Positions 7,898-15,780 are shown, counted from the first letter of the stretch. The stretch is 17,781 nucleotides of DNA from an uncultured Eubacterium sp. (GCA_947367725.1 CANBFZ010000005.1:1-17781); one strand, 5' to 3'. Made by a program: numbers and translations. Notes: generated by a model from the letters alone, not told the origin.

Positions 7898-9640
7898 ATG
7901 AAGAAAATTATAATTGAATATGATGAGGATGGATATCTGAATTCTGATGCGATGAAAATCAGAAAAGATATGGAACGTATAGCAAAGATCACTGAAGAGT
8001 GGGCAGAAGGAGGACCATTCATAAAGTATATGAAGAAAAGGGACGCACAACTAGAAGCGTTGCTGGCGCCGCCACCGGCAGTAGAAAGCGTATTTAAAAT
8101 GCCGGAAAAAATGGAAATTCTCATGAGGGAAGAGAATGTGATACCGCTGGAACTTGATGCTAGTGCAGCCTATCGCGAACTGGATAAAGTGGAGAAACGG
8201 ACGCAGGAGATACAGCGAAAACTGTCTTTCCATGGAAATATTGTTGTAAAGTATGAAAATATACCAGGACAAATGCTAGGAATTGCAGAAGAAAAAAGCT
8301 GGGGCGAGCAATTCGAGGAAGATCCTTTAGGAACAGTTTTTGACGGATTTATAAAGTCTGCGGAAGTGATTCAGGCGATTGACACATTTGGAAAATTAGG
8401 AAAGTCTTTATTAAAAAATGAAAAAGTAGAAAAACTAGGTGAATATGGAAAGAAAGTATTTTCTGATATTGGAACATATTTTGGAGAAATTCCAGGTTCA
8501 GCTGCACTTGAAAGCGGTATGGCTAAGCGATTCGGACTGGATGCATTTGGAAAAGCCAGTGGTTTTCTGTTTGGCGGAAGTGCCATTGCGGGAGCATTGG
8601 CAAGCTTAGGGGCAGCAGGCACTATAAATGGTATTTTAAATGGGTCTGAACAATTGGCAAATGGGCTTACTGCAGAAAATGAATACGACAAATGGCATGA
8701 TATCGCAGGAGGAACTGCAACACTTTTAGGAACAGGGTTAGGCATATATGTCGGTGCACCTGCGGGACCAGGAGGAATGGCAATAGGAGGCGCGCTTGGG
8801 GCTGGATTTGGAAAACTAAGCGGAACCCTTTGGGACGATAAAATTGCGGACTGGCTTGCATGGGAAGATAAAACAACCAGCCAATATGTCAATGATGGAA
8901 AGAATCCATATATCGTAAATAGTTTTGAGCAGGCGACTGAAATTGGAAATATGATTGGAGATATTGCTGTACAAAAGGCGACCAGTGACATTTTTTCCGG
9001 TGCGGATATGGAATTTCCAACAATGATTACATTGACAGGCGAGAAGAAAGTTGAAAAAATAGCAAATTTAACACCTATCGATTTTGGCGTGCCGGAGTCC
9101 CTGTTTGCCGAAATTGATATGTATCTTTCTACCAATGAAATCACATATGGAACGAAAGGGAGAAGAGGGAAACGACCACAGATATGGAATACTCCGCGGA
9201 AAGCGTATAGAGGTGGAATCATTGGAGATACGCATTATACGGGGTTTGCCGATGGAGGATATGTTTACGGCGGCGCGCAGCTTATCACGGTAGCAGAAGA
9301 AGGATCGCCTGAAGCGATTATTCCCCTTGGGAGACACAGAAGAAAGCGGGCGCTTGAACTCTTTTCTCAAGTAGGGAATTACCTTGAGGTACCCGGGTTT
9401 TCTGCAAAAGCTTTTGCCGCAGGAGGAATTGCAGGTGGTTCTATTCCAACAGGAAATAGCGCTGGAAGAAACGCGCCTGTTATAGAAAACTGCAGTATTG
9501 ATATTCATGTTTCAGCAGAAAACGGTGAGGCGCTGGTTCAGTCTTTCAGAGCGCATAGAGAAGAACTCAGTGAAGAGGTTGCCGCTGTTTTCAATGCGGC
9601 GTTTAAAGGACAATTCGCAAATACACCGGCAAGTAAATGA
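7898..9640 (+). CDS. Phage tail tape-measure-like protein, orphan
   Basis: A 580-residue protein resembling a shortened tail tape-measure protein. Residues 1-130 are charged and helical with a possible coiled coil (LELDASAAYRELDKVEKR, 84-101). Residues 220-311 are a glycine/alanine-rich hydrophobic region, including a glycine-zipper-like run, as in the membrane-active middle of tape-measure proteins. Residues 450-478, with ADGGYVYGGAQLITVAEEG then PEAIIPLGRH, are the hallmark C-terminal tape-measure motif (GG...VAE.G.PEAIIPL), and a second FAAGGIAGG follows. The end resembles tail proteins' HVSAENGEALVQSFRAH. No capsid, portal, tail tube, baseplate or lysis gene is nearby, so this is not an intact prophage. 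It begins with an AGAGGG site and shares a promoter with the PH-SHOCT gene. It could be a domesticated tail remnant, an export or toxin-like protein, or a decayed element; no frameshift is seen. Confidence 0.7.
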   Translation: MKKIIIEYDEDGYLNSDAMKIRKDMERIAKITEEWAEGGPFIKYMKKRDAQLEALLAPPPAVESVFKMPEKMEILMREENVIPLELDASAAYRELDKVEKRTQEIQRKLSFHGNIVVKYENIPGQMLGIAEEKSWGEQFEEDPLGTVFDGFIKSAEVIQAIDTFGKLGKSLLKNEKVEKLGEYGKKVFSDIGTYFGEIPGSAALESGMAKRFGLDAFGKASGFLFGGSAIAGALASLGAAGTINGILNGSEQLANGLTAENEYDKWHDIAGGTATLLGTGLGIYVGAPAGPGGMAIGGALGAGFGKLSGTLWDDKIADWLAWEDKTTSQYVNDGKNPYIVNSFEQATEIGNMIGDIAVQKATSDIFSGADMEFPTMITLTGEKKVEKIANLTPIDFGVPESLFAEIDMYLSTNEITYGTKGRRGKRPQIWNTPRKAYRGGIIGDTHYTGFADGGYVYGGAQLITVAEEGSPEAIIPLGRHRRKRALELFSQVGNYLEVPGFSAKAFAAGGIAGGSIPTGNSAGRNAPVIENCSIDIHVSAENGEALVQSFRAHREELSEEVAAVFNAAFKGQFANTPASK

Positions 9641-9698
9641 TAGAATCATGTTGGACGACTACATAACAAGTAGGTACTACGGGAAGGCTGGTTAATTT

Positions 9699-9812
9699 GC
9701 ACCATTTGAAGAGGATTTTGTGCAAAATCCTAGAGATACAATGCAAAAATCCGCACCATTTATATCATTTCTAAATCAAATGGTGCGAATGCATTGTATT
9801 TGTTTTTATTTT
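9699..9812 (+). terminator. Nested hairpin element with terminator
   Basis: ATACAATGC (9736-9744) pairs with GCATTGTAT (9791-9799), and inside it CGCACCATTT (9752-9761) pairs with AAATGGTGCG (9778-9787). A T-rich run follows, so it can end the tape-measure transcript. Just upstream is a separate perfect hairpin, AGGATTTT-GTGC-AAAATCCT (9712-9731). A second GCACCATTTGA (9699-9709) is a perfect 11-base complement of TCAAATGGTGC (9776-9786), so two exclusive folds exist. The rest of 9641-9698 shows nothing. Confidence 0.65.
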
Positions 9813-10351
9813 GCTTTGTGCAGCTGGGGCGAATGAAACGGGTACTCAAAGAAGATCATTTCCTCTGGAATGACGCCTTGATGCATCACGCTGGCAGAGC
9901 CTGCAAAACGGAAGCCCAGGCTTTGGTAAAGTCCAGCTGCCCGCAGGTTTTGCGCCCAGGTATCCAGCCGCATGACAGTGCAGCCTGTCTTCTTTGCCAG
10001 ATCCAGCGCAAACTGGGCCATTTCTTTGCCTAGTCCTTTTCCGGCTGCTGCGGGTGGAATGCAAAGGGTATGCAGTACAAGCACTTTGTCTGGCTGGGCA
10101 GGATAAAGCCAATCGATATTCTGATAAACCTCCGGTTGGTCGTGGTTTAAAATCATGCTGGCACAGAGCAGGTCGTTCTCGTATTTCACGTATAGGGTCT
10201 TTGCGGCACAGCCGCTTTCTGCAGTTTCCCTGGTAGGATAAATACCTTTCTGCCAGTTACAGCTAGTGCCGTGGGTTTCTTCATAGGTCAGCAACGCGTC
10301 ATAGGATGCTGCGACGGCGTCGATGTCGCCGGAATGTGCAAGTCGTATCAT
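9806..10351 (-). CDS. GNAT-family N-acetyltransferase
   Basis: A 181-residue single GNAT domain that should transfer an acyl group from acyl-CoA to an amine. Motif A is clear: VLHTLCIPPAAAGKGLG, in which the pyrophosphate loop has the form x-x-G-x-G-x with Lys in place of the usual Arg. It is followed by a helix, then motif B-like LYQSLGFRFAGSA. AGGAGG is eight bases before ATG. It has its own promoter, so it is probably a single-gene unit, convergent with the tape-measure-like gene. The substrate cannot be inferred; the N-terminal half (YEETHGTSCNWQKGIYP) resembles uncharacterised clostridial acetyltransferases. Confidence 0.9.
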   Translation of the reverse strand: MIRLAHSGDIDAVAASYDALLTYEETHGTSCNWQKGIYPTRETAESGCAAKTLYVKYENDLLCASMILNHDQPEVYQNIDWLYPAQPDKVLVLHTLCIPPAAAGKGLGKEMAQFALDLAKKTGCTVMRLDTWAQNLRAAGLYQSLGFRFAGSASVMHQGVIPEEMIFFEYPFHSPQLHKAK

Positions 10352-10372
10352 TAGTAGTTCCTCCTGCAGATT

Positions 10373-10400
10373 ATTATAGCAGATGAAGGGTCCACGTCAA
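10373..10400 (-). promoter_or_regulatory. Promoter of the GNAT gene
   Basis: On the minus strand TTGACG (10400-10395), a 16-base spacer and TATAAT (10378-10373). It lies just upstream of the AGGAGG site. Confidence 0.75.
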
Positions 10401-10490
10401 GGTACACTTAGGTGTTTGTGATAAATCCTTGCCGGCGACACGCGCACATAGAGTCCTTGATTCTATCATACATACTTTTCTTATCATACA

Positions 10491-10524
10491 GGAAATATGA
10501 ATTTTGATATTTCCGGAATATCAA
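10491..10524. repeat. Dispersed palindromic repeat, copy A
   Basis: Starts GGAAATATGA and continues through ATATTTCCGGAATATCAA. Those 18 bases are identical in copy B (15707-15724). GGAAATAT pairs with ATATTTCC, and TTGATATTTCC pairs with GGAATATCAA with one bulge. It lies between the patatin-like gene and the GNAT gene. Confidence 0.6.
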
Positions 10525-10564
10525 GAAAGTCTACCTTAAAATAGAATTGGCACCGCCGCCTTTC

Positions 10565-11698
10565 TTAGAGGATCTGCAATTTTATAAGAATCTGGGCAGC
10601 GTCCACTTCTTCTCGGAACATGCGCCTTGCATATTTTGAAAGAAAACTGCTGACGGTATCTTTTGTTTTGAGACTTTCTGCGATCAGAAGTACCGCATGT
10701 TTTCTGCTTGCGGATGTTATGATTTCTTTTAGCTTGCGAATGTCCAATATATCGCGAGAAAAGGCTTCGCTGCCTTCTTTTCGCACACTGGCAACGGCTT
10801 CTTTGAGGGCGTCTGTAAAGGTTTGCCGGCTATAAAGGATTAACGCGTCCAGCTCAAAAATTCTGGCGGCGCAATCTGCTTGATGGAGCAGACGGGCAGG
10901 GAATGCCCCTTTGATAAATGCATAGTATCCGCCGTCAAATACGCCGAAAGTTTTCATAGCGTCCAGATAGCCGATCCGCAGAATGCGGCGGGCATTTTCC
11001 TTATCAAAGGTTAAAAAATCCCCCAGGTCCCATTTGCTTTCAATAAAAGTCAGATTGGGAACCTCTTTCAACTCTTCAGGACGAAATCTGCCGACCGCAT
11101 CCAGATAGACGGCGATGACTTCGGTGGCACCCTTTTCTAATGCCATGGTGACAGGCAGGTTATCGGCGTAGCCGCCATCGATGTAATATCGGTCGTCAAT
11201 TTCGATTGGACGCACAGCAGGAAATGCAGAAGCGCTGGCGGTAATATAGTCATATAGTCGTCCTTGGGGAATCTCTTCTTTCCAGAGATAGTGCGCGTGC
11301 ATGGAAGGAATTTCTACCGTGACCAGTCCAAAGTCGATGGGAGAGCGCCGGATGTCATCTTCGTCTACATATTCTCGTAAAAGACCTTGCAGCCCCGTTG
11401 TGCCGGCACCGCGGTTGATGAAAAATTCTTTGACATAATCCTGCAGCTGGGCTTTTGCATCGATGTCAAAGACCATATCTGTTTCCATTTCACGCCAAAG
11501 GTTGGAAGTTTTGATCGCATCGCCTTGTACGACCATGGCGCCGTTAATGGCGCCGACGGACACACCGATGACAATGTCGATTTTCACGCCCAGTTCGGTA
11601 AGTGCTTGCCAGACGCCGCATTGATAGGCGCCGCGAGAGCCGCCGCCGCTGAGCACAAGTGCTGTTTTCTTCTTTGGAGGGACTGGGCTTTTTTTCAT
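10565..11698 (-). CDS. Patatin-like phospholipase
   Basis: A cytoplasmic serine lipid acyl hydrolase of the patatin/RssA type, 377 residues. Present are the oxyanion loop GGGSRGAYQ (18-26), the nucleophile elbow GVSVG (45-49, Ser47) and the DGG motif with Asp174 of the Ser-Asp dyad, followed by YADNLPV. There is no signal peptide; the N-terminus is short and basic (MKKSPVPPKKK). AAAGGA lies about ten bases before ATG. The last 180 residues are helical and typical of the longer bacterial patatin proteins. It is divergent from the sirtuin operon. The natural substrate is unknown; membrane phospholipid turnover is the usual inference. Confidence 0.92.
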   Translation of the reverse strand: MKKSPVPPKKKTALVLSGGGSRGAYQCGVWQALTELGVKIDIVIGVSVGAINGAMVVQGDAIKTSNLWREMETDMVFDIDAKAQLQDYVKEFFINRGAGTTGLQGLLREYVDEDDIRRSPIDFGLVTVEIPSMHAHYLWKEEIPQGRLYDYITASASAFPAVRPIEIDDRYYIDGGYADNLPVTMALEKGATEVIAVYLDAVGRFRPEELKEVPNLTFIESKWDLGDFLTFDKENARRILRIGYLDAMKTFGVFDGGYYAFIKGAFPARLLHQADCAARIFELDALILYSRQTFTDALKEAVASVRKEGSEAFSRDILDIRKLKEIITSASRKHAVLLIAESLKTKDTVSSFLSKYARRMFREEVDAAQILIKLQIL

Positions 11699-11781
11699 TT
11701 CTCAAATCCTTTCTGTTTTTCTGTACCCATTTGTGGTATACTAAATTAGCTAACTGTATTGTACTATATTTTTTATATGCG

Positions 11782-11839
11782 GGAAATATTGAATTTGTTA
11801 TTTCCAGGCAGGTGCGCTGCTGCGTAAAGCAGAACCTGC
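11782..11839. repeat. Dispersed palindromic repeat, copy C, plus a hairpin
   Basis: GGAAATATTGAATTTGTTATTTCC (11782-11805) is a degenerate copy of the palindrome at 10491 and 15690. It is followed at once by a hairpin: GCAGGT (11808-11813) pairs with ACCTGC (11834-11839), with inner CTGCT/AGCAG pairs. There is no T run. It sits between the divergent patatin and sirtuin genes, about 70 bases before the sirtuin start. Confidence 0.5.
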
Positions 11840-11905
11840 AAGACATAATTGATCAATTGCCCAATCGGCACCACATCCACAGAACCTGCGAGGAGGGAAA
11901 CAACC

Positions 11906-12631
11906 ATGGATCAACGGTTGAAACAAGTCATTGATGCAAGTGAACGCATTGTGTTTTTCGGGGGCGCGGGCGTGTCTACGGAAAGCCATATTCCGGATTT
12001 TCGTTCGGAAAGCGGATTATACCATGCACAGCAGAAATATGGGTATTCTCCGGAAACGATGCTTTCGCATTCTTTTTATAAAAACCATACGAAGCTGTTT
12101 TTTCAGTATTATAGAGAAAATCTTCTTTACCCTGACGCAATGCCAAATGACGCACATTTGACCCTGGCGAAACTAGAAAAAGCAGGCAAGCTGAAAGCTG
12201 TTGTGACGCAGAATATCGATGGTCTGCATCAGAAAGCAGGCAGCCAGACGGTGTATGAACTGCATGGTAGTGTGCTGCGAAATTACTGTCAGCGATGCGG
12301 TGCATTTCACGATATGGCGTATATGCTGGACGAAGCAAACTGCGAGGATGGCATTCCCCGCTGTCAGTGCGGCGGTATCATGAAACCAGATGTAGTGCTT
12401 TATGAGGAAATGCTCGATGATGATTGCATCAGCGGCGCGGTCGCTGCGATTTCTGCGGCAGACACCCTGATCATTGGCGGCACATCCTTGGTAGTATACC
12501 CGGCGGCAGGCCTAATCAATTATTTCCGCGGAAAAAATTTGGTACTGATTAATAAATCGCAGACGCCATATGACGACAGGGCGAACCTTGTCATCTATGA
12601 TGCGATAGGAAAGGTGATGGCTTGGGAATGA
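11906..12631 (+). CDS. cobB: Sirtuin NAD-dependent protein deacylase
   Basis: It removes acyl groups from lysines using NAD+, giving nicotinamide and O-acetyl-ADP-ribose. The 241 residues carry GAGVSTESHIPDFRS (20-34) for NAD binding, TQNIDGLH (101-108) and ELHGS with catalytic His120. The zinc site is CQRC (128-131) plus CQC (153-155), so the second pair is CXC rather than CX2C or longer. The frame is open from 11849, but AGGAGGG about ten bases before ATG 11906 fixes the start. It is the first gene of a coupled operon with surE and a DUF2156 gene; its TGA overlaps the surE ATG. The name cobB is by family; srtN would be the Bacillus usage. Confidence 0.94.
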   Translation: MDQRLKQVIDASERIVFFGGAGVSTESHIPDFRSESGLYHAQQKYGYSPETMLSHSFYKNHTKLFFQYYRENLLYPDAMPNDAHLTLAKLEKAGKLKAVVTQNIDGLHQKAGSQTVYELHGSVLRNYCQRCGAFHDMAYMLDEANCEDGIPRCQCGGIMKPDVVLYEEMLDDDCISGAVAAISAADTLIIGGTSLVVYPAAGLINYFRGKNLVLINKSQTPYDDRANLVIYDAIGKVMAWE

Positions 12632-13383
12632 ATCTATTAGTAGTAAATGATGATGGTATACAGGCGGCAGGGTTTGCGGCGCTAGTTGCAGCGCTGTCAA
12701 AAGTCGCAGATGTTTATGTGTGTGCGCCGGACAGTCAGCGCAGCGCAAAGAGCCACTCGATTACCTTGGGACAGGATGTAACCATTGAGAAAACCCAGTT
12801 TCCGGGTGCAAAAGCTGCCTATAAAATCAGCGGCACACCGGCAGACTGTACAAAGATTGGACTGCAGTTTTTTGCAGAAATGGGTGCGCCCATTGATATG
12901 GTATATTCCGGCATTAATATGGGGAGTAACCTGGGCAGAGATACGCTGTATTCTGGCACCATTGGCGCGGCAGCAGAAGCTGCGCTGAGCGGCATTCATG
13001 CGGTGGCAGTATCTGTAGACGACCATGATGCAGTACATTTCGATGTGGCAGGAGAATTGGCGGCAGCGGCAATAGAGTTTGTTTATGGTAAGCTGGACCC
13101 GTCTGTGGTGGTCAGCATTAATGTGCCGAATTTGCCGAGGGAGGAAATCAGAGGAATCAAGTTTGTACCCCTTGGAGATAAACGATATTATGACGATCGA
13201 TTTCATCTGGTAGAGGGAAATCGCTATACGCTGTCTGGGCAGCCGGGCGGATTTCATGCGCCGGATGAAGAAAATGACCTGGCAGCTGCCGCAGCAAACT
13301 ATGCGGTCATTACACCGCTGCAGATGGATCTGACGGATTACGAAAGCCTGGAAATCATAAAGGAATGGAGCATGCATCTATGA
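12628..13383 (+). CDS. surE: 5'/3'-nucleotidase SurE
   Basis: A metal-dependent nucleoside monophosphate phosphatase, also active on short polyphosphate in E. coli. The 251 residues begin MNLLVVNDDG. Asp8, Asp9, Ser39 and Asn97 (in SGINMGSNLGRDTLYSGT) match the known metal ligands, and the 'YSGTxxAAxEA' helix follows. The start is ATG 12628, which shares ATGA with the sirtuin stop; an upstream in-frame TTG is less likely. Tight overlap implies translational coupling, and its own stop overlaps the next start in the same way. Grouping a nucleotidase with an NAD-consuming sirtuin may link both to nucleotide salvage, but that is inference. Confidence 0.96.
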   Translation: MNLLVVNDDGIQAAGFAALVAALSKVADVYVCAPDSQRSAKSHSITLGQDVTIEKTQFPGAKAAYKISGTPADCTKIGLQFFAEMGAPIDMVYSGINMGSNLGRDTLYSGTIGAAAEAALSGIHAVAVSVDDHDAVHFDVAGELAAAAIEFVYGKLDPSVVVSINVPNLPREEIRGIKFVPLGDKRYYDDRFHLVEGNRYTLSGQPGGFHAPDEENDLAAAAANYAVITPLQMDLTDYESLEIIKEWSMHL

Positions 13384-14333
13384 ATATTTTCAAACACTGC
13401 TTTGAAGAGATGACAGAAGAAGATATCACTGTGCTGAAAGCATATTTTCACGGATTTGATTACCGGGGTGCGGGGTATACCTTCCTTGCCAATTATATCT
13501 GGCGGAATACCCACTGTCTCTGCTGGGAAGTCATCGATGATTATCTGTTTCTGGCTGGTGCAGACTGTATGATCGGCGATCCCAATGCGGTGATTTCCAT
13601 GCCTATGACCAAGAACGGACGTTACGAACCGAAAAAACTGCGCGCGGCGATTTTAGAAGCGCGCAGACGTTTTGATGCGCGGAAAATTCCGTTTTCGATT
13701 GTGCTGGTGCCGGCACATATGCGGCAGTATCTTGCAGCAGCGTTTCCAGAAGAGATCTCCTTTGTACATGATCGGGATTCGGATGAATATGTTTATCTGA
13801 AGGACAAGCTGATTTCCCTCAGCGGCCGCGCACTGCACAAGAAAAAGAATCACCTGAATTATTTTCTCAAGACGTATTCATATGAGGTAAAACGGATTAC
13901 CCTTTCTATGCGGCAGGAAATTTTGGCATTCGTGCAGGCAGTAAAAGAAAGCAAGGACTACGATGGGGATGAACTTGAGAGTCTGCAGATGGAGGAAGAA
14001 GCGATCGGTCAGATTTTGCAGTATGTGGAGCAGCCAGAAGTTTACTCTGTCGCGATTTTGATCGAAGGGAAGCTGCAGGCGTTTGCCATCGGCGAGTGCC
14101 TGAATGCAGATACAGCGGTAGAACATTTTGAAAAGGCAAATGATGCATATCGAGGGCTTTATCAGCTGGTTTGCAGCGAATTCTGTAAAAGCTTGCCGGA
14201 GGAAATTGTCTATGTGAATCGAGAAGAGGATATGGGACTCGAAAATCTTCGAAAAGCAAAGGAAGCGCTCAAACCAAATCATATGGAAGAGAAATATACA
14301 GCTTGCTTTTTGGCTGCTAATGTAGTAAAATAA
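13380..14333 (+). CDS. DUF2156 (phosphatidylglycerol lysyltransferase C-terminal-like) protein
   Basis: A 317-residue soluble protein of the DUF2156 family, a double GNAT-like fold related to the catalytic part of MprF/LPG synthase and to FemABX enzymes. Recognisable stretches are YLKDKLISLSGRALHKKKNH (the family's 'L-x-G-x-x-x-x-K-K-x-N-H' block), HFEKANDAYRGLYQL and VNREEDMGLENLRKAKEAL. No membrane segments are seen, unlike MprF. The start, ATG 13380, shares ATGA with the surE stop; a longer form from 13365 lacks a suitable site. It is the last gene of the sirtuin operon. Function is unknown: an aminoacyl- or acyltransferase acting on a lipid or peptide is the family-based guess. No terminator follows directly. 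Confidence 0.85.
   Translation: MNIFKHCFEEMTEEDITVLKAYFHGFDYRGAGYTFLANYIWRNTHCLCWEVIDDYLFLAGADCMIGDPNAVISMPMTKNGRYEPKKLRAAILEARRRFDARKIPFSIVLVPAHMRQYLAAAFPEEISFVHDRDSDEYVYLKDKLISLSGRALHKKKNHLNYFLKTYSYEVKRITLSMRQEILAFVQAVKESKDYDGDELESLQMEEEAIGQILQYVEQPEVYSVAILIEGKLQAFAIGECLNADTAVEHFEKANDAYRGLYQLVCSEFCKSLPEEIVYVNREEDMGLENLRKAKEALKPNHMEEKYTACFLAANVVK
14303..14331 (+). promoter_or_regulatory. Possible thlA promoter
   Basis: TTGCTT, a 17-base spacer and TAAAAT, lying in the last codons of the DUF2156 gene. The Rex-like array starts about seven bases past the -10, so bound repressor would cover the start of transcription. The call rests on fit and position. Confidence 0.5.
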
Positions 14334-14337
14334 TATT

Positions 14338-14401
14338 ATGTGAATAATTTAACAAATGTTAAAACATTAACGTTAATGATTTAACGTTAAGTTGTTAACA
14401 A
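14338..14401. promoter_or_regulatory. Array of Rex-type operators before thlA
   Basis: Four 18-base sites of the form TTGTTAA-N4-TTAACAA, allowing mismatches: ATGTGAA-taat-TTAACAA (14338-14355), ATGTTAA-aaca-TTAACGT (14356-14373), ACGTTAA-tgat-TTAACGT (14370-14387, a perfect dyad) and ACGTTAA-gttg-TTAACAA (14384-14401). Neighbouring sites share their ACGT. Rex represses fermentation genes and is released by NADH; thl/crt/hbd genes are known Rex targets in Clostridium. Confidence 0.7.
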
Positions 14402-14440
14402 GGCCAGTGATGGCGTTTATTGTAAGGAGGTACATATACA

Positions 14441-15619
14441 ATGAGAGAAGTAGTAATTGCCAGTGCAGCCAGAACTCCAATCGGAAGCTTTGGCGGCAGT
14501 CTGAAGGGTGTTCCGACTAGACAGCTTGGTGCAATCGCAATCAAGGCTGCTGTAGAAAGAGCAGGGATTAAACCGGAACAGGTTGACGAAGTCATCATGG
14601 GCTGCGTACTGCAGGGTGGTTTAGGACAGAACGTATCCAGACAGATGTCCTTAGACGCTGGTATTCCTAACGAAGTTCCGACTATGACGATCAATAAAGT
14701 TTGCGGTTCCGGTCTGCGCGCAGTAGAACTTGCTGCACAGATCATCAAGGCTGGCGATGCTGATATCGTTGTTGCCGGCGGTGCTGAAAACATGTCCGCA
14801 ACTGCTTATGCAATGCCTTCCGCAAGATGGGGTGCAAGAATGAACAATACTCAGATGGTTGACATGATGGTCAACGACGGTCTGTGGGATGCATTCAATG
14901 GTTACCACATGGGTATCACCGCTGAGAATGTTGCAGAACAGTGGGGCATTACCAGAGAAGAACTGGATGAGTTTGCAGTCATCTCCCAGAACAGAGCAGA
15001 AGAAGCTGTAAAAGCTGGCAAGTTTAAAGACGAAATCGTGCCTGTAGAAATTCCGCAGAGAAAAGGCGATCCAATCGTATTTGATACAGACGAATATCCT
15101 AAGTTCGGCGCTTCCATCGAAAAGATGGCAAAACTGAAGCCGGCATTCAAGAAGGATGGTATCGTAACAGCAGCAAATGCTTCCGGTATCAACGATGCTG
15201 GTGCTGCACTGGTTGTTATGTCCAAAGAAAAGGCAGACGAATTAGGCATCAAGCCGATGTGCACAATCAAATCCTATGCTTCCGGCGGTGTAGATCCGTC
15301 CATCATGGGTGTTGGTCCAGTGCCTGCTTCCCAGAAAGCACTGGAAAAAGCTGGTCTGAAGATCGAAGATATCGACCTGGTTGAAGCAAATGAAGCATTC
15401 GCTACACAGTCTCTGGCTGTTAGAAAAGAATTAGGCTTAGATCCTGAGAAGACCAACGTAAACGGTGGTGCAATCGCATTAGGACACCCAATTGGTGCTT
15501 CCGGTGCAAGAATTCTGATTTCCCTGATTTACGAGATGCAGAAGAGAGACTCCAAATATGGTTTGGCTACACTGTGCATCGGCGGCGGTATGGGAACCAG
15601 TGTGATTGTTGAAAGATAA
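14441..15619 (+). CDS. thlA: Acetyl-CoA acetyltransferase (thiolase)
   Basis: It condenses two acetyl-CoA to acetoacetyl-CoA, the entry step of butyrate or related fermentation, or runs in reverse. The 392 residues have Cys88 in [10 protein letters not shown] (acyl-enzyme nucleophile), [15 protein letters not shown] with His349 and LCIGGGMG with Cys379 (general base), the full thiolase set. AAGGAGG lies about ten bases before ATG. Codon use is biased to AGA, GCA, GGT/GGC and CTG, like tuf, pointing to high expression. No crt, hbd or bcd follows; a terminator comes instead, so it is a single-gene unit under probable Rex control. Biosynthetic thiolase is favoured over a beta-oxidation thiolase by length and sequence. 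Confidence 0.96.
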   Translation: MREVVIASAARTPIGSFGGSLKGVPTRQLGAIAIKAAVERAGIKPEQVDEVIMGCVLQGGLGQNVSRQMSLDAGIPNEVPTMTINKVCGSGLRAVELAAQIIKAGDADIVVAGGAENMSATAYAMPSARWGARMNNTQMVDMMVNDGLWDAFNGYHMGITAENVAEQWGITREELDEFAVISQNRAEEAVKAGKFKDEIVPVEIPQRKGDPIVFDTDEYPKFGASIEKMAKLKPAFKKDGIVTAANASGINDAGAALVVMSKEKADELGIKPMCTIKSYASGGVDPSIMGVGPVPASQKALEKAGLKIEDIDLVEANEAFATQSLAVRKELGLDPEKTNVNGGAIALGHPIGASGARILISLIYEMQKRDSKYGLATLCIGGGMGTSVIVER

Positions 15620-15649
15620 TCAGCGCATATACACAAGTAGGAAAGAAAG

Positions 15650-15681
15650 GAAGAATCTGCTTTTTGTAGATTCTTCTTTTT
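15650..15681 (+). terminator. thlA terminator
   Basis: AAGAATCT (15651-15658) pairs with AGATTCTT (15668-15675), with one more outer G-C pair, followed by CTTTTT. Confidence 0.85.
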
Positions 15682-15689
15682 ATGATGTA

Positions 15690-15724
15690 GGAAATATTGA
15701 TGTTCAATATTTCCGGAATATCAA
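15690..15724. repeat. Dispersed palindromic repeat, copy B
   Basis: GGAAATATTGA pairs perfectly with TCAATATTTCC around a three-base loop (15690-15714), followed by GGAATATCAA. The last 18 bases are shared with copy A. It lies just after the thlA terminator and upstream of the azlC promoter. Confidence 0.65.
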
Positions 15725-15748
15725 ACATACTTTGTATGCTTCTCCGCT

Positions 15749-15776
15749 TTGCAAAAAGCAGAGAATATGATAAAAT
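15749..15776 (+). promoter_or_regulatory. azlCD promoter
   Basis: TTGCAA, a 16-base spacer and TAAAAT with TG one base before it (extended -10). The leader is about 65 bases to the TTG start. Confidence 0.65.
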
Positions 15777-15780
15777 ATCA

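Noticed and set aside
8371..9222. Minus-strand open frame (283 codons) opposite the tape-measure-like gene
   Set aside because: Its Pro/Ser/Ala-rich sequence mirrors the glycine-rich region on the other strand; no start signal.
6900..9812. Intact prophage or integrative element
   Set aside because: Only one phage-like gene is present; there is no integrase, structural cassette, lysis gene or matching attachment repeats at the edges.
12697..13377. Minus-strand open frame (226 codons) opposite surE
   Set aside because: Shadow of surE with no start signal and no domain.
14395..14423. thlA promoter TTAACA-17-TATTGT
   Set aside because: It would start transcription inside the ribosome binding site; the upstream TTGCTT-17-TAAAAT is more plausible.
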